Assembly: GCF_009711125.1 (NCBI RefSeq)
Contig: NZ_WMIB01000011.1
Coordinates: 55,761 to 119,760, forward strand
Direction: 5' to 3'
DNA length: 64,000 bases
DNA from: Metabacillus mangrovi
GTDB taxonomy: Bacteria > Bacillota > Bacilli > Bacillales > Bacillaceae
The position numbers and the translations under genes were made by a program. Positions within the stretch are counted from its first letter, which is position 1, and every line of letters starts with the position of its first letter. Below are positions 25,733 to 35,804 of the stretch, in pieces. The notes under the pieces were generated by a model. It worked only from the letters and a program-made list of their open reading frames with translations, made no database searches and was not told the origin of the DNA.

Positions 25733-26197
25733 TTGAATTTGAAATACAAAAAATCAGCATTAACTCAGATAAGCGGAATTCTATTTTTTCTTTTGGGATG
25801 TGTTTGGATGGCCTTTCCGATTATGTTCTTCAGACTAACGGATCCTTTCTCAGGATTTGATTTTAGTTTTAGTTCAACGTCTCTTATTTTTTACGGCTCG
25901 CCCCTTATGATTATCTTTGCCCTGTATGGCAGCTTCTTTTTCTTTACGATCGACAAACGAGACTATATTACGTTAAATGGGTCCTGGCTCTATCACAAAA
26001 AACGCTATTTTTTCCCTCCTGTAAAAATCAGCCTTGCGATGGCAGAAGATTACAGGATAACCGATACCAAGCTTGTCCTGTTTCTGGAACAGAACAAAGA
26101 AGAAGAGATCAATCTGCAGTTTTTAAAAGTCAGGGACGCCGAACGGCTGGAGAATGCCGTAAAAGGGCTGCTTGAAGCAAAAAAGACCGCACCCTGA
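25733..26197 (+). CDS. Small membrane protein of unknown function
   Basis: 154 residues from TTG 25733, with AGGAGG seven bases upstream. There are two membrane helices (about 11-33 and 48-72) and a C-terminal cytoplasmic domain of about 80 residues with a charged end. I do not recognise the family; the layout resembles bacterial PH-like membrane proteins, but that is only a guess. It is convergent with dnaC, and its 3' end overlaps the dnaC terminator. Confidence 0.7.
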   Translation: MNLKYKKSALTQISGILFFLLGCVWMAFPIMFFRLTDPFSGFDFSFSSTSLIFYGSPLMIIFALYGSFFFFTIDKRDYITLNGSWLYHKKRYFFPPVKISLAMAEDYRITDTKLVLFLEQNKEEEINLQFLKVRDAERLENAVKGLLEAKKTAP

Positions 26198-26211
26198 AAA
26201 GGATGCAGCCT
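26178..26211 (-). terminator. Terminator of dnaC
   Basis: On the minus strand GGCTGCATCC, a 6-base loop and GGGTGCGGTC (several G-U pairs) are followed by six T, one base past the dnaC stop. Confidence 0.78.
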
Positions 26212-27567
26212 TTAAGCCCCTGGGGCGTCGTCAAACCTCCGCTCCAGGTTCACGAACTTGTTGTATTCTTTTACAAACGCGAGCGATACGGTTCCAACCG
26301 GGCCGTTACGCTGTTTGGCGATGATGATCTCGATGATGTTCTTGTTCTCGGATTCTTTGTCATAGTAGTCATCACGGTACAGGAAGGCGACGATGTCGGC
26401 ATCCTGCTCGATGCTTCCGGATTCACGGATATCAGACATCATCGGGCGCTTATCCTGCCGCTGCTCCACTCCACGTGAGAGCTGGGACAGGGCGATGACA
26501 GGCACCTTGAGTTCACGGGCGAGGGATTTCAATGTCCGGGAAATCTCGGATACCTCCTGCTGACGGTTGTCCTTGCTCCGGCCGCTTCCCTGGATGAGCT
26601 GCAGGTAATCGATCAGGATCATGCCGAGGCCGGCCTCCTGCTTGAGGCGGCGGCATTTGGAGCGGATCTCGCTCACCCGGATCCCCGGGGTGTCATCAAT
26701 GTAGATGCCGGCATTCGAGAGGCTTCCCATCGCCATCGTCAGCTTGCCCCAGTCCTCACTCGTCAGGTTACCTGTCCTTAAGTTTTGGGCGTTGATGTTG
26801 CCTTCCGCACAGAGCATACGCATAACGAGCTGGTCGGCTCCCATCTCAAGGCTGAAGATCGCGACGTTTTCGTCCGTCTTCGTTGCCACGTTCTGGGCGA
26901 TGTTCAGGGCGAAGGCGGTTTTCCCTACGGAAGGACGGGCGGCAACGATAATCAGGTCATTTCGCTGAAATCCTGCTGTCATCCGGTCAAGCTCCGCGAA
27001 GCCGGTCGGAATTCCGGTGATGTCGCCTTTCCGGTTGTGAAGCAGTTCAATGTTGTCATACGTCTGGACGAGAACGTCCTTAATGTTTTGGAACGCACCG
27101 GCGTTCTTGCGCTGGGCGACTTCCATGATGCTTTTTTCCGCATCGGTCAGAAGATCCGCTACTTCATCTTCCCGTGTATAGCCGTCCTGGGCGATCGTAC
27201 TTGCAGTGCGGATGAGGCGCCTCAGGATGGATTTTTCTTCTACGATTTTTGCATAATATTCAACATTTGCCGCGGTCGGTACTGAGTCGGCAAGGTCCGT
27301 CAGGTAGGACACTCCTCCAATTTCCTCAAGCAGATTCACATCCGCGAGGTCCGAGGTGACGGTGACCAGGTCGACTGGCTCTCCCTTGTCGGCAAGCTCA
27401 AGCATCGCATTGTAGATTTTCTGGTGCGCGGCCCGGTAAAAATCCTCAGGAATCAGGATTTCCGAGGCCATCGTCAACGCTTGCGGCTCCAAAAAGATGG
27501 CTCCGAGCACTGCTTGTTCAGCATCTATATTCTGCGGCGGAATCCGGTCTTGAAAAAGCTCATTCAA
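26212..27567 (-). CDS. dnaC: Replicative DNA helicase (DnaB family; DnaC in Bacillus)
   Basis: 451 residues. An N-terminal DnaB domain (IPPQNIDAEQAVLGAIFL) is followed by a RecA-like ATPase with Walker A ARPSVGKTAF, Walker B MILIDYLQLI and SQLSRGVEQR. The hexamer unwinds the fork and binds primase and the clamp-loader tau subunit. In B. subtilis it also follows rplI near the origin. An extended -10 (TTATATAAT, near 27616) in the 176-base gap may give it its own promoter. Confidence 0.97.
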   Translation of the reverse strand: MNELFQDRIPPQNIDAEQAVLGAIFLEPQALTMASEILIPEDFYRAAHQKIYNAMLELADKGEPVDLVTVTSDLADVNLLEEIGGVSYLTDLADSVPTAANVEYYAKIVEEKSILRRLIRTASTIAQDGYTREDEVADLLTDAEKSIMEVAQRKNAGAFQNIKDVLVQTYDNIELLHNRKGDITGIPTGFAELDRMTAGFQRNDLIIVAARPSVGKTAFALNIAQNVATKTDENVAIFSLEMGADQLVMRMLCAEGNINAQNLRTGNLTSEDWGKLTMAMGSLSNAGIYIDDTPGIRVSEIRSKCRRLKQEAGLGMILIDYLQLIQGSGRSKDNRQQEVSEISRTLKSLARELKVPVIALSQLSRGVEQRQDKRPMMSDIRESGSIEQDADIVAFLYRDDYYDKESENKNIIEIIIAKQRNGPVGTVSLAFVKEYNKFVNLERRFDDAPGA

Positions 27568-27743
27568 ATTCTGGCACCGTCCTTATAATAGTTAAAATAA
27601 CTGTGTACTTGTTCCATTATATAAGAAAAAGGGGACAGAAGCTGTACAGAATTTTTTCCTCTGCCCGCTTTGTCACCCTTTTTATCTGTCTTTGCCTGTC
27701 ATGAGACGGTTTTTCCCCTCATCAGGTGGTGAAACTTTCCTGC

Positions 27744-28190
27744 TTATTCTTCCGTTACATGCACCTTCAAAACCGCACTTACATCGGTATGAAGCTTCAC
27801 AGGAACATTTGTATATCCGAGAGCGCGGATCGCATCCGGAAGCTCAATTTTGCGTTTATCAATTTTAATGGAGTGGCTCTTTTTCAGCTCATCCGCAATC
27901 TGCTTGCTCGTGATGGAGCCAAATAGACGGCCGCCTTCCCCGGATTTTGCCTTCAGTTCAACTGTCAGCTCCTCAAGCTTTGCTTTCAGCTCCTGAGCTT
28001 CCTTCAGCTCCTGCTCGGCTTCTTTGTCTTCTTTATTTTTCTGGCCCTGCAGTGCAGACATAGCAGAATTGCTCGCTTCGACAGCAAGACCCTGCTTGAT
28101 CAGAAAATTGTGGGCGTACCCGTCCGCTACGTTTTTCACTTCGCCTTTTTTCCCTTTGCCTTTTACGTCTTTCAGAAATATGACTCTCAT
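27744..28190 (-). CDS. rplI: 50S ribosomal protein L9
   Basis: 148 residues, standard length. N-terminal [28 protein letters not shown] is the rRNA-binding domain, followed by the long connecting helix and the C-terminal domain. It overlaps the gdpP stop by four bases (ATGA). I found no convincing terminator before dnaC. Confidence 0.97.
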   Translation of the reverse strand: MRVIFLKDVKGKGKKGEVKNVADGYAHNFLIKQGLAVEASNSAMSALQGQKNKEDKEAEQELKEAQELKAKLEELTVELKAKSGEGGRLFGSITSKQIADELKKSHSIKIDKRKIELPDAIRALGYTNVPVKLHTDVSAVLKVHVTEE

Positions 28191-30160
28191 TGCTTGATTC
28201 CTCCCTCAAAGTAATCGCCAATCGCTTGTTTTAATCTCTCTTCCGCCTCCGGTACGGTGATGCCTGACAGCTGGGTGGCAGCATTGGTCAAATGGCCGCC
28301 GCCGTCCAGTGCCTCCATAATGAGCTGAACGTTTACATCCCCGAGTGAACGGGCGCTGATTCCCACCGTATTCTCATTACGGCGCGCAATGACAAAAGAA
28401 GCCGACACTCCGCTCATGGACAGGAGTGTGTCTGCTGCCTGGGCGATGATGACCTGGTCAAAGCTGTCATCTGAATCAGACTTCGACAGGGCAACTCCGT
28501 TATCCAGCACCACTGTATCCTGGATCAGCTTCGCACGCTTCACAAAGTGTGCAAGATCCTCTCTCATGAACTTCTGCACAAGAATCGTGTCCGCTCCTTT
28601 GGATCTTAAATAGGAAGCAGCATCAAACGTTCTTGATCCGGTTCTGAGCGTGAAGCTTTTCGTGTCCACTATTATACCAGCTAACAGGGCGGTTGCTTCA
28701 ATCATTTTGAGTTTGAGGCGCTTCGGCTGATACTCAAGAAGCTCTGTAACAAGTTCTGCCGTTGAAGAAGCATACGGCTCCATATAGACAAGCAGCGGCT
28801 CTTTAATAAACTCTTCGCCCCGTCTGTGATGGTCGATGACAATTTTATCATGAACGCGGCTCAGCAGCTTCTCATCCAGCACAAGAGACGGCTTATGGGT
28901 ATCCACGACAACGAGGACGGTCTCCTCTGTAAGAAGATCAAGTGCGTCATCCGGCCGGATAAAATGAGACCAGAGTTCGCTGTGTAGCTTCAGTTCCTCA
29001 ACAAGCCGCTGCACACTTGAATCGATTTCGGTTTCATCGAGCACGATGTAAGCTTCCTTATCGTTCACCTCAGCCACTTTCAAGACACCGATAGCTGCTC
29101 CGATCGAATCCATATCCGGGTATTTGTGGCCCATGATCAGCACCTTATCGCTCGCTGTCACAATCTCCGTCAGCGCATGGGAAATCACGCGGGCACGGAC
29201 ACGGGTTCTTTTTTCCATCGGATTCGTCTTGCCTCCGTAGAATTTCACCTTGCCGCTCGGCTGCTTGAGCGCCACCTGGTCGCCCCCGCGTCCAAGAGCA
29301 AGATCGAGACTTGACTGTGCGAGATCGCCGAGCTCCTGCAGGGAATGATGTCCGGCACCGATTCCTACACTTAACGTAAGGGAGATATTATCCACGGCCG
29401 TCTTCTCACGGACTTCATCAAGAATCGAAAACTTCGATTTCTCCAGCTCTTCTAAAATATTTTCATTTAATACAGCGAGAAAGCGTTCAGACGAAACCCG
29501 TTTCAGGAACAAGCCGTGATCCGTACCCCATTTATTAAGAAGAGAGGTTACCTCGCTGTTGATCGTGCTTTTCGTCTGATCATCCATCCCCTGCGTTACT
29601 TCTTCATAATTATCCAGAAAAATAAGGGCTAAAACCGTTCGTTCCTCTTTGTATTGCTGTTCGATTTCCTTCTGTTCCGTTACATCAAAAAAATAAAGAA
29701 GGCGTTCCTCTCTTTTAATAATCACTTTGAATTTACGGCCGTTGAGGGAGATCGTTTCGGAGTCCACTTCCTGCTTGATGAGGGGGATCAATCCTTCAGC
29801 CACATCGTAAAGCGTCCTGCCGACAAGGGTGTCTTCATCAAAAGAGGAGGCGAGAAACGGATTGGTCCATTCAATAAAGTACTGGTCATTAAACAGCATG
29901 ATTCCGATCGGCATTTCCATCAGTGCTTCTTCTCCGACCTTTTTCAGCCTGTAAGAAAGCGTGGAAATATAGCCCTCCATGTCCTCACGCATCCTCGCAT
30001 CCGCCTGAATAAGAAGGATGAGCGTGAAACCGGTCAGAAGCAGACAGGAAACGGAAAGGATCCAGTTATAGTAAAAAAGGATGGCTAATGCGATCACTGT
30101 TACGCCGTATAAGGCGATTATAGGGTAACGAAATAAACGCTTTTGATAAAAACTTGGCAT
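28187..30160 (-). CDS. gdpP: Cyclic-di-AMP phosphodiesterase GdpP (YybT)
   Basis: 657 residues: two N-terminal membrane helices (about 10-50), a PAS domain, a degenerate GGDEF domain, then DHH and DHHA1 domains with [19 protein letters not shown] and VIDHHRRG as metal-binding motifs and GGGHLTNAA near the end. It hydrolyses c-di-AMP to pApA and so influences potassium balance, wall stress and beta-lactam tolerance. It is in an operon with yybS and rplI. Confidence 0.96.
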   Translation of the reverse strand: MPSFYQKRLFRYPIIALYGVTVIALAILFYYNWILSVSCLLLTGFTLILLIQADARMREDMEGYISTLSYRLKKVGEEALMEMPIGIMLFNDQYFIEWTNPFLASSFDEDTLVGRTLYDVAEGLIPLIKQEVDSETISLNGRKFKVIIKREERLLYFFDVTEQKEIEQQYKEERTVLALIFLDNYEEVTQGMDDQTKSTINSEVTSLLNKWGTDHGLFLKRVSSERFLAVLNENILEELEKSKFSILDEVREKTAVDNISLTLSVGIGAGHHSLQELGDLAQSSLDLALGRGGDQVALKQPSGKVKFYGGKTNPMEKRTRVRARVISHALTEIVTASDKVLIMGHKYPDMDSIGAAIGVLKVAEVNDKEAYIVLDETEIDSSVQRLVEELKLHSELWSHFIRPDDALDLLTEETVLVVVDTHKPSLVLDEKLLSRVHDKIVIDHHRRGEEFIKEPLLVYMEPYASSTAELVTELLEYQPKRLKLKMIEATALLAGIIVDTKSFTLRTGSRTFDAASYLRSKGADTILVQKFMREDLAHFVKRAKLIQDTVVLDNGVALSKSDSDDSFDQVIIAQAADTLLSMSGVSASFVIARRNENTVGISARSLGDVNVQLIMEALDGGGHLTNAATQLSGITVPEAEERLKQAIGDYFEGGIKQ

Positions 30161-30199
30161 CTGCTTCAGCTCCTCGCACCAGTGATACCGAAGCCCGGA

Positions 30200-31135
30200 T
30201 TATGAATTCCGGGCAATTCTTTCTCTTAATTTAAATCCTATGTCAATTATACCTAAGAATTGTAGAGGATAAAGCAAAAATGGAATCATTAAAGCGGCAA
30301 TAACCGTAATGACCGGTATGCCTTTAGACTTACCCTTCACATGAGCATAATAAAATACAAAGGAAAGGCCCTGAATAATGAGCAGCACGGTTAAAAGATA
30401 AAAGCCATTAATGAAGGCGGAATGCATAAAGGTGCCTTCTTCAAAACGGAAGTACCCAAGCAAAATCACAGCCAGGTAATACCAGCCGATGCTTGCCGGA
30501 AGCTTCCATTCCCGAAACGGTTTTAAAGCGGGAACCGTCATCCGGAGCCTTTTCAGCAGCACACGCGCAGCTTTATGCTGAATCAGCGCGGCCATGAACC
30601 CGCCGGCGATGATCGAAAAAGGCAATGCGCTGTAAGCTTGCTCAAGCTGTTCGAAGTACATCGCCTGCTGTTTATCACTCAGTCCGCGGCCGAGACTCTC
30701 AAGCATGGTGAAAGACCGTCTGAACGAGGCATCAACAAGTGCCCGCATCTCTTCAAGCGGATTAAATCCAAAAAAGAAAACCGAAACAGCCATCCCGATA
30801 AGGAAAGAAGCCACAAAGGAAAGAGCGCCGCCCGCTACTGCGGCCATACTCCCTTTCTTCTTATAAAGTGTACCCATCACGGCACCCATTAAGCCTGCAG
30901 GCAAGGCAAGCACTAGCCCGTTAAACGTCCCGGTCAGGAAAACAACCGGAATCGAAGCAATCAGCATCACCAGCGTGTATTTCACGTCATGCTTTAACGC
31001 ATAAACAATAAACGGAAGCGGCAAAACAACCACCAGGATTACTCCAAGAGGCGGAACGGATTGTGTCAGAAATACAGCGGCCGCAAAGAGCGCCAGCAAA
31101 ACAGCACCCTCGGTAAGAGCATTGGTTTTCTTCAA
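30200..31135 (-). CDS. yybS: YybS family membrane protein (DUF2232)
   Basis: 311 residues with about eight hydrophobic segments. YybS precedes gdpP in most Bacillus genomes and belongs to the DUF2232 family of unknown function, possibly a transporter component. Between it and gdpP lies a hairpin (GCCCGGA/TCCGGGC, about 30187-30208) with no T run. Confidence 0.9.
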   Translation of the reverse strand: MKKTNALTEGAVLLALFAAAVFLTQSVPPLGVILVVVLPLPFIVYALKHDVKYTLVMLIASIPVVFLTGTFNGLVLALPAGLMGAVMGTLYKKKGSMAAVAGGALSFVASFLIGMAVSVFFFGFNPLEEMRALVDASFRRSFTMLESLGRGLSDKQQAMYFEQLEQAYSALPFSIIAGGFMAALIQHKAARVLLKRLRMTVPALKPFREWKLPASIGWYYLAVILLGYFRFEEGTFMHSAFINGFYLLTVLLIIQGLSFVFYYAHVKGKSKGIPVITVIAALMIPFLLYPLQFLGIIDIGFKLRERIARNS

Positions 31136-31212
31136 TTGTTCACCTCATTTATATGTACACAGAGAAAGAGCAGAAAGACCGTCTCCCTGCTTCAGATCAA
31201 TCAAAATGCAAA

Positions 31213-31275
31213 ATAAAAAATGGCTTACAGTCCGAAGCCATCATTTTTGTTATGTACATAACCTTATTTATTATA
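31213..31275 (-). promoter_or_regulatory. yybS promoter with palindromic operator and leader hairpin
   Basis: Reading the minus strand: extended -10 TGGTATAAT (-10 at 31270-31275); then at about the start site the perfect 14-base palindrome GTTATGTACATAAC (31249-31262); then a hairpin ATGGCTT...AAGCCAT (31220-31241) followed by a T-rich run. The hairpin would form some 20-40 bases into the transcript, well before the yybS ATG at 31135, so it could be a leader attenuator or end a very short RNA. Confidence 0.5.
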
Positions 31276-31315
31276 CCATTTTTTTGCCGGAAAGCGTACC
31301 AGACGCTTCTATAGA

Positions 31316-31350
31316 ATAAAAAGAGACACTCAGCACTTGAGTGTCTCTTG
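31316..31350 (-). terminator. Terminator of the rpsF-ssb-rpsR operon
   Basis: A perfect 12-pair stem, AAGAGACACTCA with its complement around a 5-base loop, is followed by TTTTTATT on the minus strand. Confidence 0.92.
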
Positions 31351-31359
31351 ATTAAATCA

Positions 31360-31602
<243 letters not shown>

Positions 31603-31631
31603 TCATACACTCCTTTCGTTTTTAAATGGTT

Positions 31632-32153
31632 TTAGAATGGCAAATCATCGTCTGATATATCAATCGGCTGTCCATCATTGGCAAATGGATCATCATCAAA
31701 GCTTGTACGGCCTTGATCGCTGTTATTCTTCCGCTGCTGGTCGGAACCGTACGGGTTTTGGCCTCCGCCCTGGGACTGGCCTCCGCCATAAAAGTTATTA
31801 TTGCCGCCGCCTCCAGCACCGCTTCCGCCTGAACCTTTAGGCTCAAGGAATTGGACACTGTCCGCGACAACCTCCGTCACATACACGCGGCGTCCTGACT
31901 GATCCTCATAGCTGCGAGACTGCAATCTGCCTTCTACGCCAGCCAAGCTGCCTTTATTCAGGAAGTTGGCTACATTTTCAGCCTGACGTCTCCACACAAC
32001 ACAGTTCAGGAAATCTGCTTCTCTTTCACCCTGCTGATTGGTAAACGTACGGTTTACCGCAATAGTAAAAGTCGCAACAGCCTGACCAGATGGTGTGTAG
32101 CGGAGTTCAGGGTCTTTTGTAAGTCTTCCGACAAGAACGACACGATTGATCAT
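31632..32153 (-). CDS. ssbA: Single-stranded DNA-binding protein SsbA
   Basis: 173 residues from ATG 32153 (AAAGGA eight bases upstream; an ATG nine bases earlier sits in the ribosome site). It has an N-terminal OB fold ([23 protein letters not shown]), a glycine/asparagine-rich linker and the acidic tip DDDLPF that recruits replication and repair proteins. It lies between rpsF and rpsR as in other Bacillus. Confidence 0.96.
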   Translation of the reverse strand: MINRVVLVGRLTKDPELRYTPSGQAVATFTIAVNRTFTNQQGEREADFLNCVVWRRQAENVANFLNKGSLAGVEGRLQSRSYEDQSGRRVYVTEVVADSVQFLEPKGSGGSGAGGGGNNNFYGGGQSQGGGQNPYGSDQQRKNNSDQGRTSFDDDPFANDGQPIDISDDDLPF

Positions 32154-32189
32154 GAAGACCATCCTTTGTTTAAAATTTATTATCAGCTA

Positions 32190-32480
32190 TTATTTTTCTT
32201 CTTCTTTAATTACGATGTGGCGAATGATGTCTTCGCTGATCTTCGCAAGACGGTCAAATTCCTGAACCGCTTCAGCGTTAGATGCAACTTTAACGATCTG
32301 ATAGTAGCCATCGCGGAAATCGTTGATTTCATAAGCAAGGCGGCGTTTGCCCCACTCTTTCGTTTCCTTTACTTCCGCACCATTGTCAGAAAGAATACCG
32401 CTGAAACGCTCAACAAGAGCTTTCTTAGCATCTTCTTCGATGTTCGGACGTACGATGTACATAATCTCGTAGTTTGTCAT
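32190..32480 (-). CDS. rpsF: 30S ribosomal protein S6
   Basis: 96 residues; [17 protein letters not shown] and [12 protein letters not shown] are diagnostic. First gene of the rpsF-ssb-rpsR operon, with an AGGAGG ribosome site that can pair with upstream leader sequence. Confidence 0.97.
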   Translation of the reverse strand: MTNYEIMYIVRPNIEEDAKKALVERFSGILSDNGAEVKETKEWGKRRLAYEINDFRDGYYQIVKVASNAEAVQEFDRLAKISEDIIRHIVIKEEEK

Positions 32481-32490
32481 ACCTCTACAC

Positions 32491-32535
32491 CTCCTCTTGG
32501 TCTAAGCGGCTCTCAATGAATTGAGAGCAAGGAGC
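32491..32535 (-). promoter_or_regulatory. Candidate S6:S18 autoregulatory leader of rpsF
   Basis: On the minus strand a hairpin GCTCTCAA-TTCA-TTGAGAGC is followed by CCGC. An outer helix can form between CTTG and CAAG with adjacent CTC/GAG pairs that include part of the AGGAGG ribosome site. A hairpin next to an unpaired CCG within an outer stem is the layout of the known S6:S18-binding leaders. Binding of the S6:S18 dimer would hide the ribosome site. Confidence 0.55.
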
Positions 32536-32560
32536 AATATTCAATTACTCACAAGTTAGA

Positions 32561-32589
32561 ATTATACCACTGGAATTGGAATTTAGCAA
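32561..32589 (-). promoter_or_regulatory. Promoter of the rpsF operon
   Basis: On the minus strand TTGCTA is followed after 17 bases by TATAAT, with TGG in front of the -10. Start site about 75 bases before the rpsF ATG. Confidence 0.8.
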
Positions 32590-32724
32590 GGGGAGAGATC
32601 AGGAACAGACAGGAGCAGCTTTTTAAAGTTTCTCGGGGGCGAAAGATGGCTTTTGCGATATACCGAGGGGCTTGAAGATAAGTCGGTCGGGACGGTTTTT
32701 TAGGGTTTATGCAGGTTTGGGGTA

Positions 32725-33241
32725 GGGATCTGTGCCGGAACGGACCGGTTTCGTGCCGATCTTTCCAGGTTTCGTGCCGGTCCGGTCCTTTTACGTGCCG
32801 AAATGGGAGGGTTTCGTGCCTAACTCTATTTACGTGCCGGGACGGATCGGTTTCGTGCCGATCTTTCCAGGTTTCGTGCCGGTCCGGTCTTTTCACGTGC
32901 CGAAATGAAAGGGTTACGTGCCTAACTCTATTTACGTGCCGGAACGGACCGGTTTCGTGCCGATCCTTCCAGGTTTCGTGCCGGTTCGGTCCCTTCACGT
33001 GCCGAAATGAAAGGGTTATGTGCCTAACTCTATTTACGTGCCGGGACGGATCGGTTTCGTGCCGATCTTTCCAGGTTTCGTGCCGGTCCGGTCCTTTTAC
33101 GTGCCGAAATGGGAGGGTTTCGTACCTAACTCCATTTACGTGCCGGGACGGATCGGTTTCGTGCCGATCCTTCCAGGTTTTGTGCCGGTTCGGTCTTTTC
33201 ACGTGCCGAAACGGAAAGCTTCCGTACCAAACCAGCCAATC
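32725..33241. repeat. Phased short-word repeat array B (102-bp higher-order repeat)
   Basis: The word TT(T/A)CGTGCC recurs at 21-21-21-21-18-base steps, making a 102-base unit of five words. GTGCC of the first word of each unit falls at 32732, 32834, 32936, 33038 and 33140, exactly 102 apart. Units are 85-95 percent alike by eye; spacer bases are conserved between units but differ within a unit. Because 102 is a multiple of three, long open frames appear on both strands; they have no ribosome sites and I do not count them. The array lies between the ychF terminator and the rpsF promoter. Confidence 0.9.
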
Positions 33242-33292
33242 CTCATGCCGCTCCCTGCCAGCCGCTAACAGAAACATCCCAATCCAAAACTC

Positions 33293-33321
33293 CAAAAAAA
33301 AGAGAAGGCCGCGGCCTTCTC
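33293..33321 (-). terminator. Terminator of ychF
   Basis: GAGAAGGCCGCGGCCTTCTC is a perfect 20-base palindrome, followed on the minus strand by eight T, eight bases past the ychF stop. Confidence 0.9.
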
Positions 33322-33328
33322 CCCTCTC

Positions 33329-34429
33329 TTATACGTTAAAACGGAAGTGAATCACGTCACCGTCTTTAACGAGGTATTCTTTTCCTTCAAGGCGGACTTT
33401 TCCAGCTTCGCGGGCTGCGCCCATAGTGCCGGCTGCGACGAGGTCTTCGTAGTGAACGGTTTCGGCACGGATGAAGCCGCGTTCGAAGTCGGTGTGGATG
33501 ACGCCTGCGCATTGCGGTGCTTTCATGCCGAGGCGGAACGTCCAGGCGCGGACTTCCTGCACACCTGCTGTGAAGTACGTGGCAAGGCCAAGCAGTTCAT
33601 AGGTGGCACGGATCAGCTGGTCGAGGCCGGATTCTGTAATTCCGAGCTCTTCGAGGAACATTTCTTTTTCCTCAGCGTCCAGTTCGACAATCTCAGATTC
33701 GATTTTGGCACAGACGACGATGACTTCTGCGTTTTCGTTTGCTGCAAAGTCTTTTACCTTTTGAACGAGTGGGTTGGCGGATGCATCCGCTACCTCATCT
33801 TCAGCAACGTTAGCTACGTAAAGAACAGGTTTTGTCGTCAAAAGGTGCAGCTGCTTCACATATTTCTGCTGCTCTTCGTTAAATTCAAGAGCACGGGCCG
33901 GCTGTCCGTTTTCGAACGTTTCCTTCAGTTTAGAAAGGATTTCATGCTCAAACACGGCTTCCTTGTCCTTTTGTCTGGCAAGCTTCTCAACACGTGCCGC
34001 ACGTTTTTCGATCGTTTCCAGATCAGCAAGCACGAGCTCAAGGTTGATCGTTTCGATGTCATCGATCGGATCGACTTTTCCGGAAACGTGTGTGATGTTG
34101 CCGTCTTCAAAGCAGCGGACCACATGAGTGATGGCGTCCACCTGGCGGATGTGGGAAAGAAACTTATTTCCAAGTCCCTCGCCTTTGCTCGCACCTTTTA
34201 CGATTCCGGCGATATCCGTAAATTCAAATGCGGTTGGAACCGTCTTTTTCGGCTGAATAAGCTCCGTCAGTTTTTGAAGGCGCTCATCCGGCACTTCCAC
34301 GATTCCGACATTCGGATCGATTGTACAGAACGGATAGTTGGCAGATTCAGCCCCTGCCTGGGTGATTGCGTTAAAAAGCGTGGATTTTCCTACGTTCGGA
34401 AGTCCGACGATACCTGCAGTTAAAGCCAT
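33329..34429 (-). CDS. ychF: Redox-regulated ATPase YchF (OLA1 family)
   Basis: 366 residues from ATG 34429, where the conserved [19 protein letters not shown] begins; the upstream in-frame extension is not conserved. It has a P-loop of the OBG class but with NVNE-type specificity for ATP, a coiled-coil insertion ([21 protein letters not shown]) and a TGS domain ending in [11 protein letters not shown]. It binds ribosomes and takes part in stress responses. Confidence 0.96.
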   Translation of the reverse strand: MALTAGIVGLPNVGKSTLFNAITQAGAESANYPFCTIDPNVGIVEVPDERLQKLTELIQPKKTVPTAFEFTDIAGIVKGASKGEGLGNKFLSHIRQVDAITHVVRCFEDGNITHVSGKVDPIDDIETINLELVLADLETIEKRAARVEKLARQKDKEAVFEHEILSKLKETFENGQPARALEFNEEQQKYVKQLHLLTTKPVLYVANVAEDEVADASANPLVQKVKDFAANENAEVIVVCAKIESEIVELDAEEKEMFLEELGITESGLDQLIRATYELLGLATYFTAGVQEVRAWTFRLGMKAPQCAGVIHTDFERGFIRAETVHYEDLVAAGTMGAAREAGKVRLEGKEYLVKDGDVIHFRFNV

Positions 34430-34551
34430 GATTAGTTCAGCTCCTCTATGATAAACAGCGTCCTGCTCGGACCCTGCTGTAAATGGCCGTACTTTTGTAA
34501 ACCAACCCCAATTATAGAAAGGATACGGGGAAAACACAAGAAAAACAGGGT

Positions 34552-34758
34552 TTATTCTGGTGCTGGCACACCCTTCACCAGGATTTTCTTCATTTTCCTT
34601 GTAAACTCTCTTCTTGGGATCATGACGCTGTGCCCGCAGCCTTCACATTTGATCCTTATATCCATGCCGAGGCGGATGATTTTCCAGCGGTTTGCTCCGC
34701 ACGGGTGCGGCTTCTTCATCTCGACTACATCATTCAAATCAAATTCTTTATCCGCCAC
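34552..34758 (-). CDS. yyzM: DUF951 protein (YyzM family)
   Basis: 68 residues from GTG 34758, which matches the usual start (ADKEFDLNDVVEMKKPHPCG); an upstream in-frame extension lies inside mscS and is less likely. Features are MKKPHPCGANRWKI and KCEGCGHSVMIPRREF, with three cysteines that may bind metal. The function is unknown. It overlaps the mscS stop by 11 bases and precedes ychF. Confidence 0.88.
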   Translation of the reverse strand: MADKEFDLNDVVEMKKPHPCGANRWKIIRLGMDIRIKCEGCGHSVMIPRREFTRKMKKILVKGVPAPE

Positions 34759-35641
34759 TGCTTTCACCCTTTCCTGCCTGTCCTTCTTTTGCATCCCGGT
34801 TATACATCACAATGCGCGGGAATGGAATGTCAATCCCATGCTCATCCATCATCAGCTTAATTTCCTTGCGGATCATCCGGGATACGTAAAAGTGCTGCAT
34901 CGGGGCTGTTTCACAAATGACCCTCAGTGTTATTTCGGATGCACCAAAATTCTGAACACCCAAGAGCTCCGGAACGGCCGCCATATCTTCATATTTTGAA
35001 GGGAGCACTCGCAGAAGGTCACGGATGACTTCCTCGACATGCTGAATATCCGATTCATAGGAAACGTTAACGTCTACTACTGCCGTGCTGTTATGAATGG
35101 AAAAGTTCGTGACTTCCACGATGCTTCCGTTCGGCAGAATATGGAGCTCACCTGTCCAGCTTTTGATCTTTGTGGTACGGAGGCCGATTTCTTCGACAGT
35201 ACCTTCAAAAGCACCTACCCGGATCACATCACCTACTGAGAACTGATCTTCAAAAATGATGAAAAAGCCTGTGATGATATCGCGCACAAGGTTCTGGGCG
35301 CCGAATCCGACAGCAAGCCCGACAATCCCCGCTCCGGCAAGCAGAGCCCGGACATCAAGCGTCATCGTCTCAAGCACCATCAGCAGTGCTGCAAAATAAA
35401 CCACATAGGTCATCACATTGCTCAGCAGCTTGGCGAGGGTATTTTCACGCCTTTCAGAAATGCGGAGTGGTGATTTGACCCTTAGTGACAGGATTTTCTG
35501 GATGGCGAGGTTCCCTACCCGGATGATAATCGCGGAAACAATGACGATCAGGACGATTTTTAAGATTCCAAATCCAATGCCAACCCACAGTTCTTCATTA
35601 AACAAGTACTCCTGCAGTTTATCATTTATTGTTTTGATCAA
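34748..35641 (-). CDS. mscS: Small-conductance mechanosensitive channel (MscS family)
   Basis: 297 residues from TTG 35641 with GGAG about nine bases upstream. There are three membrane helices (about 19-40, 70-90 and 93-118), the last being the pore helix with the small-residue pattern ALLAGAGIVGLAVGFGAQ. The beta domain follows (VGDVIRVGAFEGTVEEIGLR), then an alpha-beta cytoplasmic vestibule. It opens on hypo-osmotic shock. Confidence 0.92.
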   Translation of the reverse strand: MIKTINDKLQEYLFNEELWVGIGFGILKIVLIVIVSAIIIRVGNLAIQKILSLRVKSPLRISERRENTLAKLLSNVMTYVVYFAALLMVLETMTLDVRALLAGAGIVGLAVGFGAQNLVRDIITGFFIIFEDQFSVGDVIRVGAFEGTVEEIGLRTTKIKSWTGELHILPNGSIVEVTNFSIHNSTAVVDVNVSYESDIQHVEEVIRDLLRVLPSKYEDMAAVPELLGVQNFGASEITLRVICETAPMQHFYVSRMIRKEIKLMMDEHGIDIPFPRIVMYNRDAKEGQAGKGESSGG

Positions 35642-35804
35642 AAGGATTCACTCCTGTCTGTCCCTAATACTCAACATGGTCTATTTTAGCAAGTTTTGAA
35701 GAGCTTTGACAGAGGCGGGCAAACTTCTATTCCGCAAGTATAGATTTCCGGCAGAATCCGTATACTGGTAGTACTTATGAGTACAAGGGAGCTGGGCAGA
35801 GTCT

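Noticed and set aside
32549..33295. Long minus-strand open frame with a 34-residue repeat over array B (and a matching plus-strand frame at 32709-33350)
   Set aside because: Open only because the 102-bp repeat is a multiple of three; frames are open on both strands, have no ribosome site, and overlap the rpsF promoter or the ychF terminator.
33347..34423. 358-codon plus-strand frame opposite ychF
   Set aside because: Antisense of a conserved gene; the cysteine- and phenylalanine-rich product is typical of reverse-strand reading.
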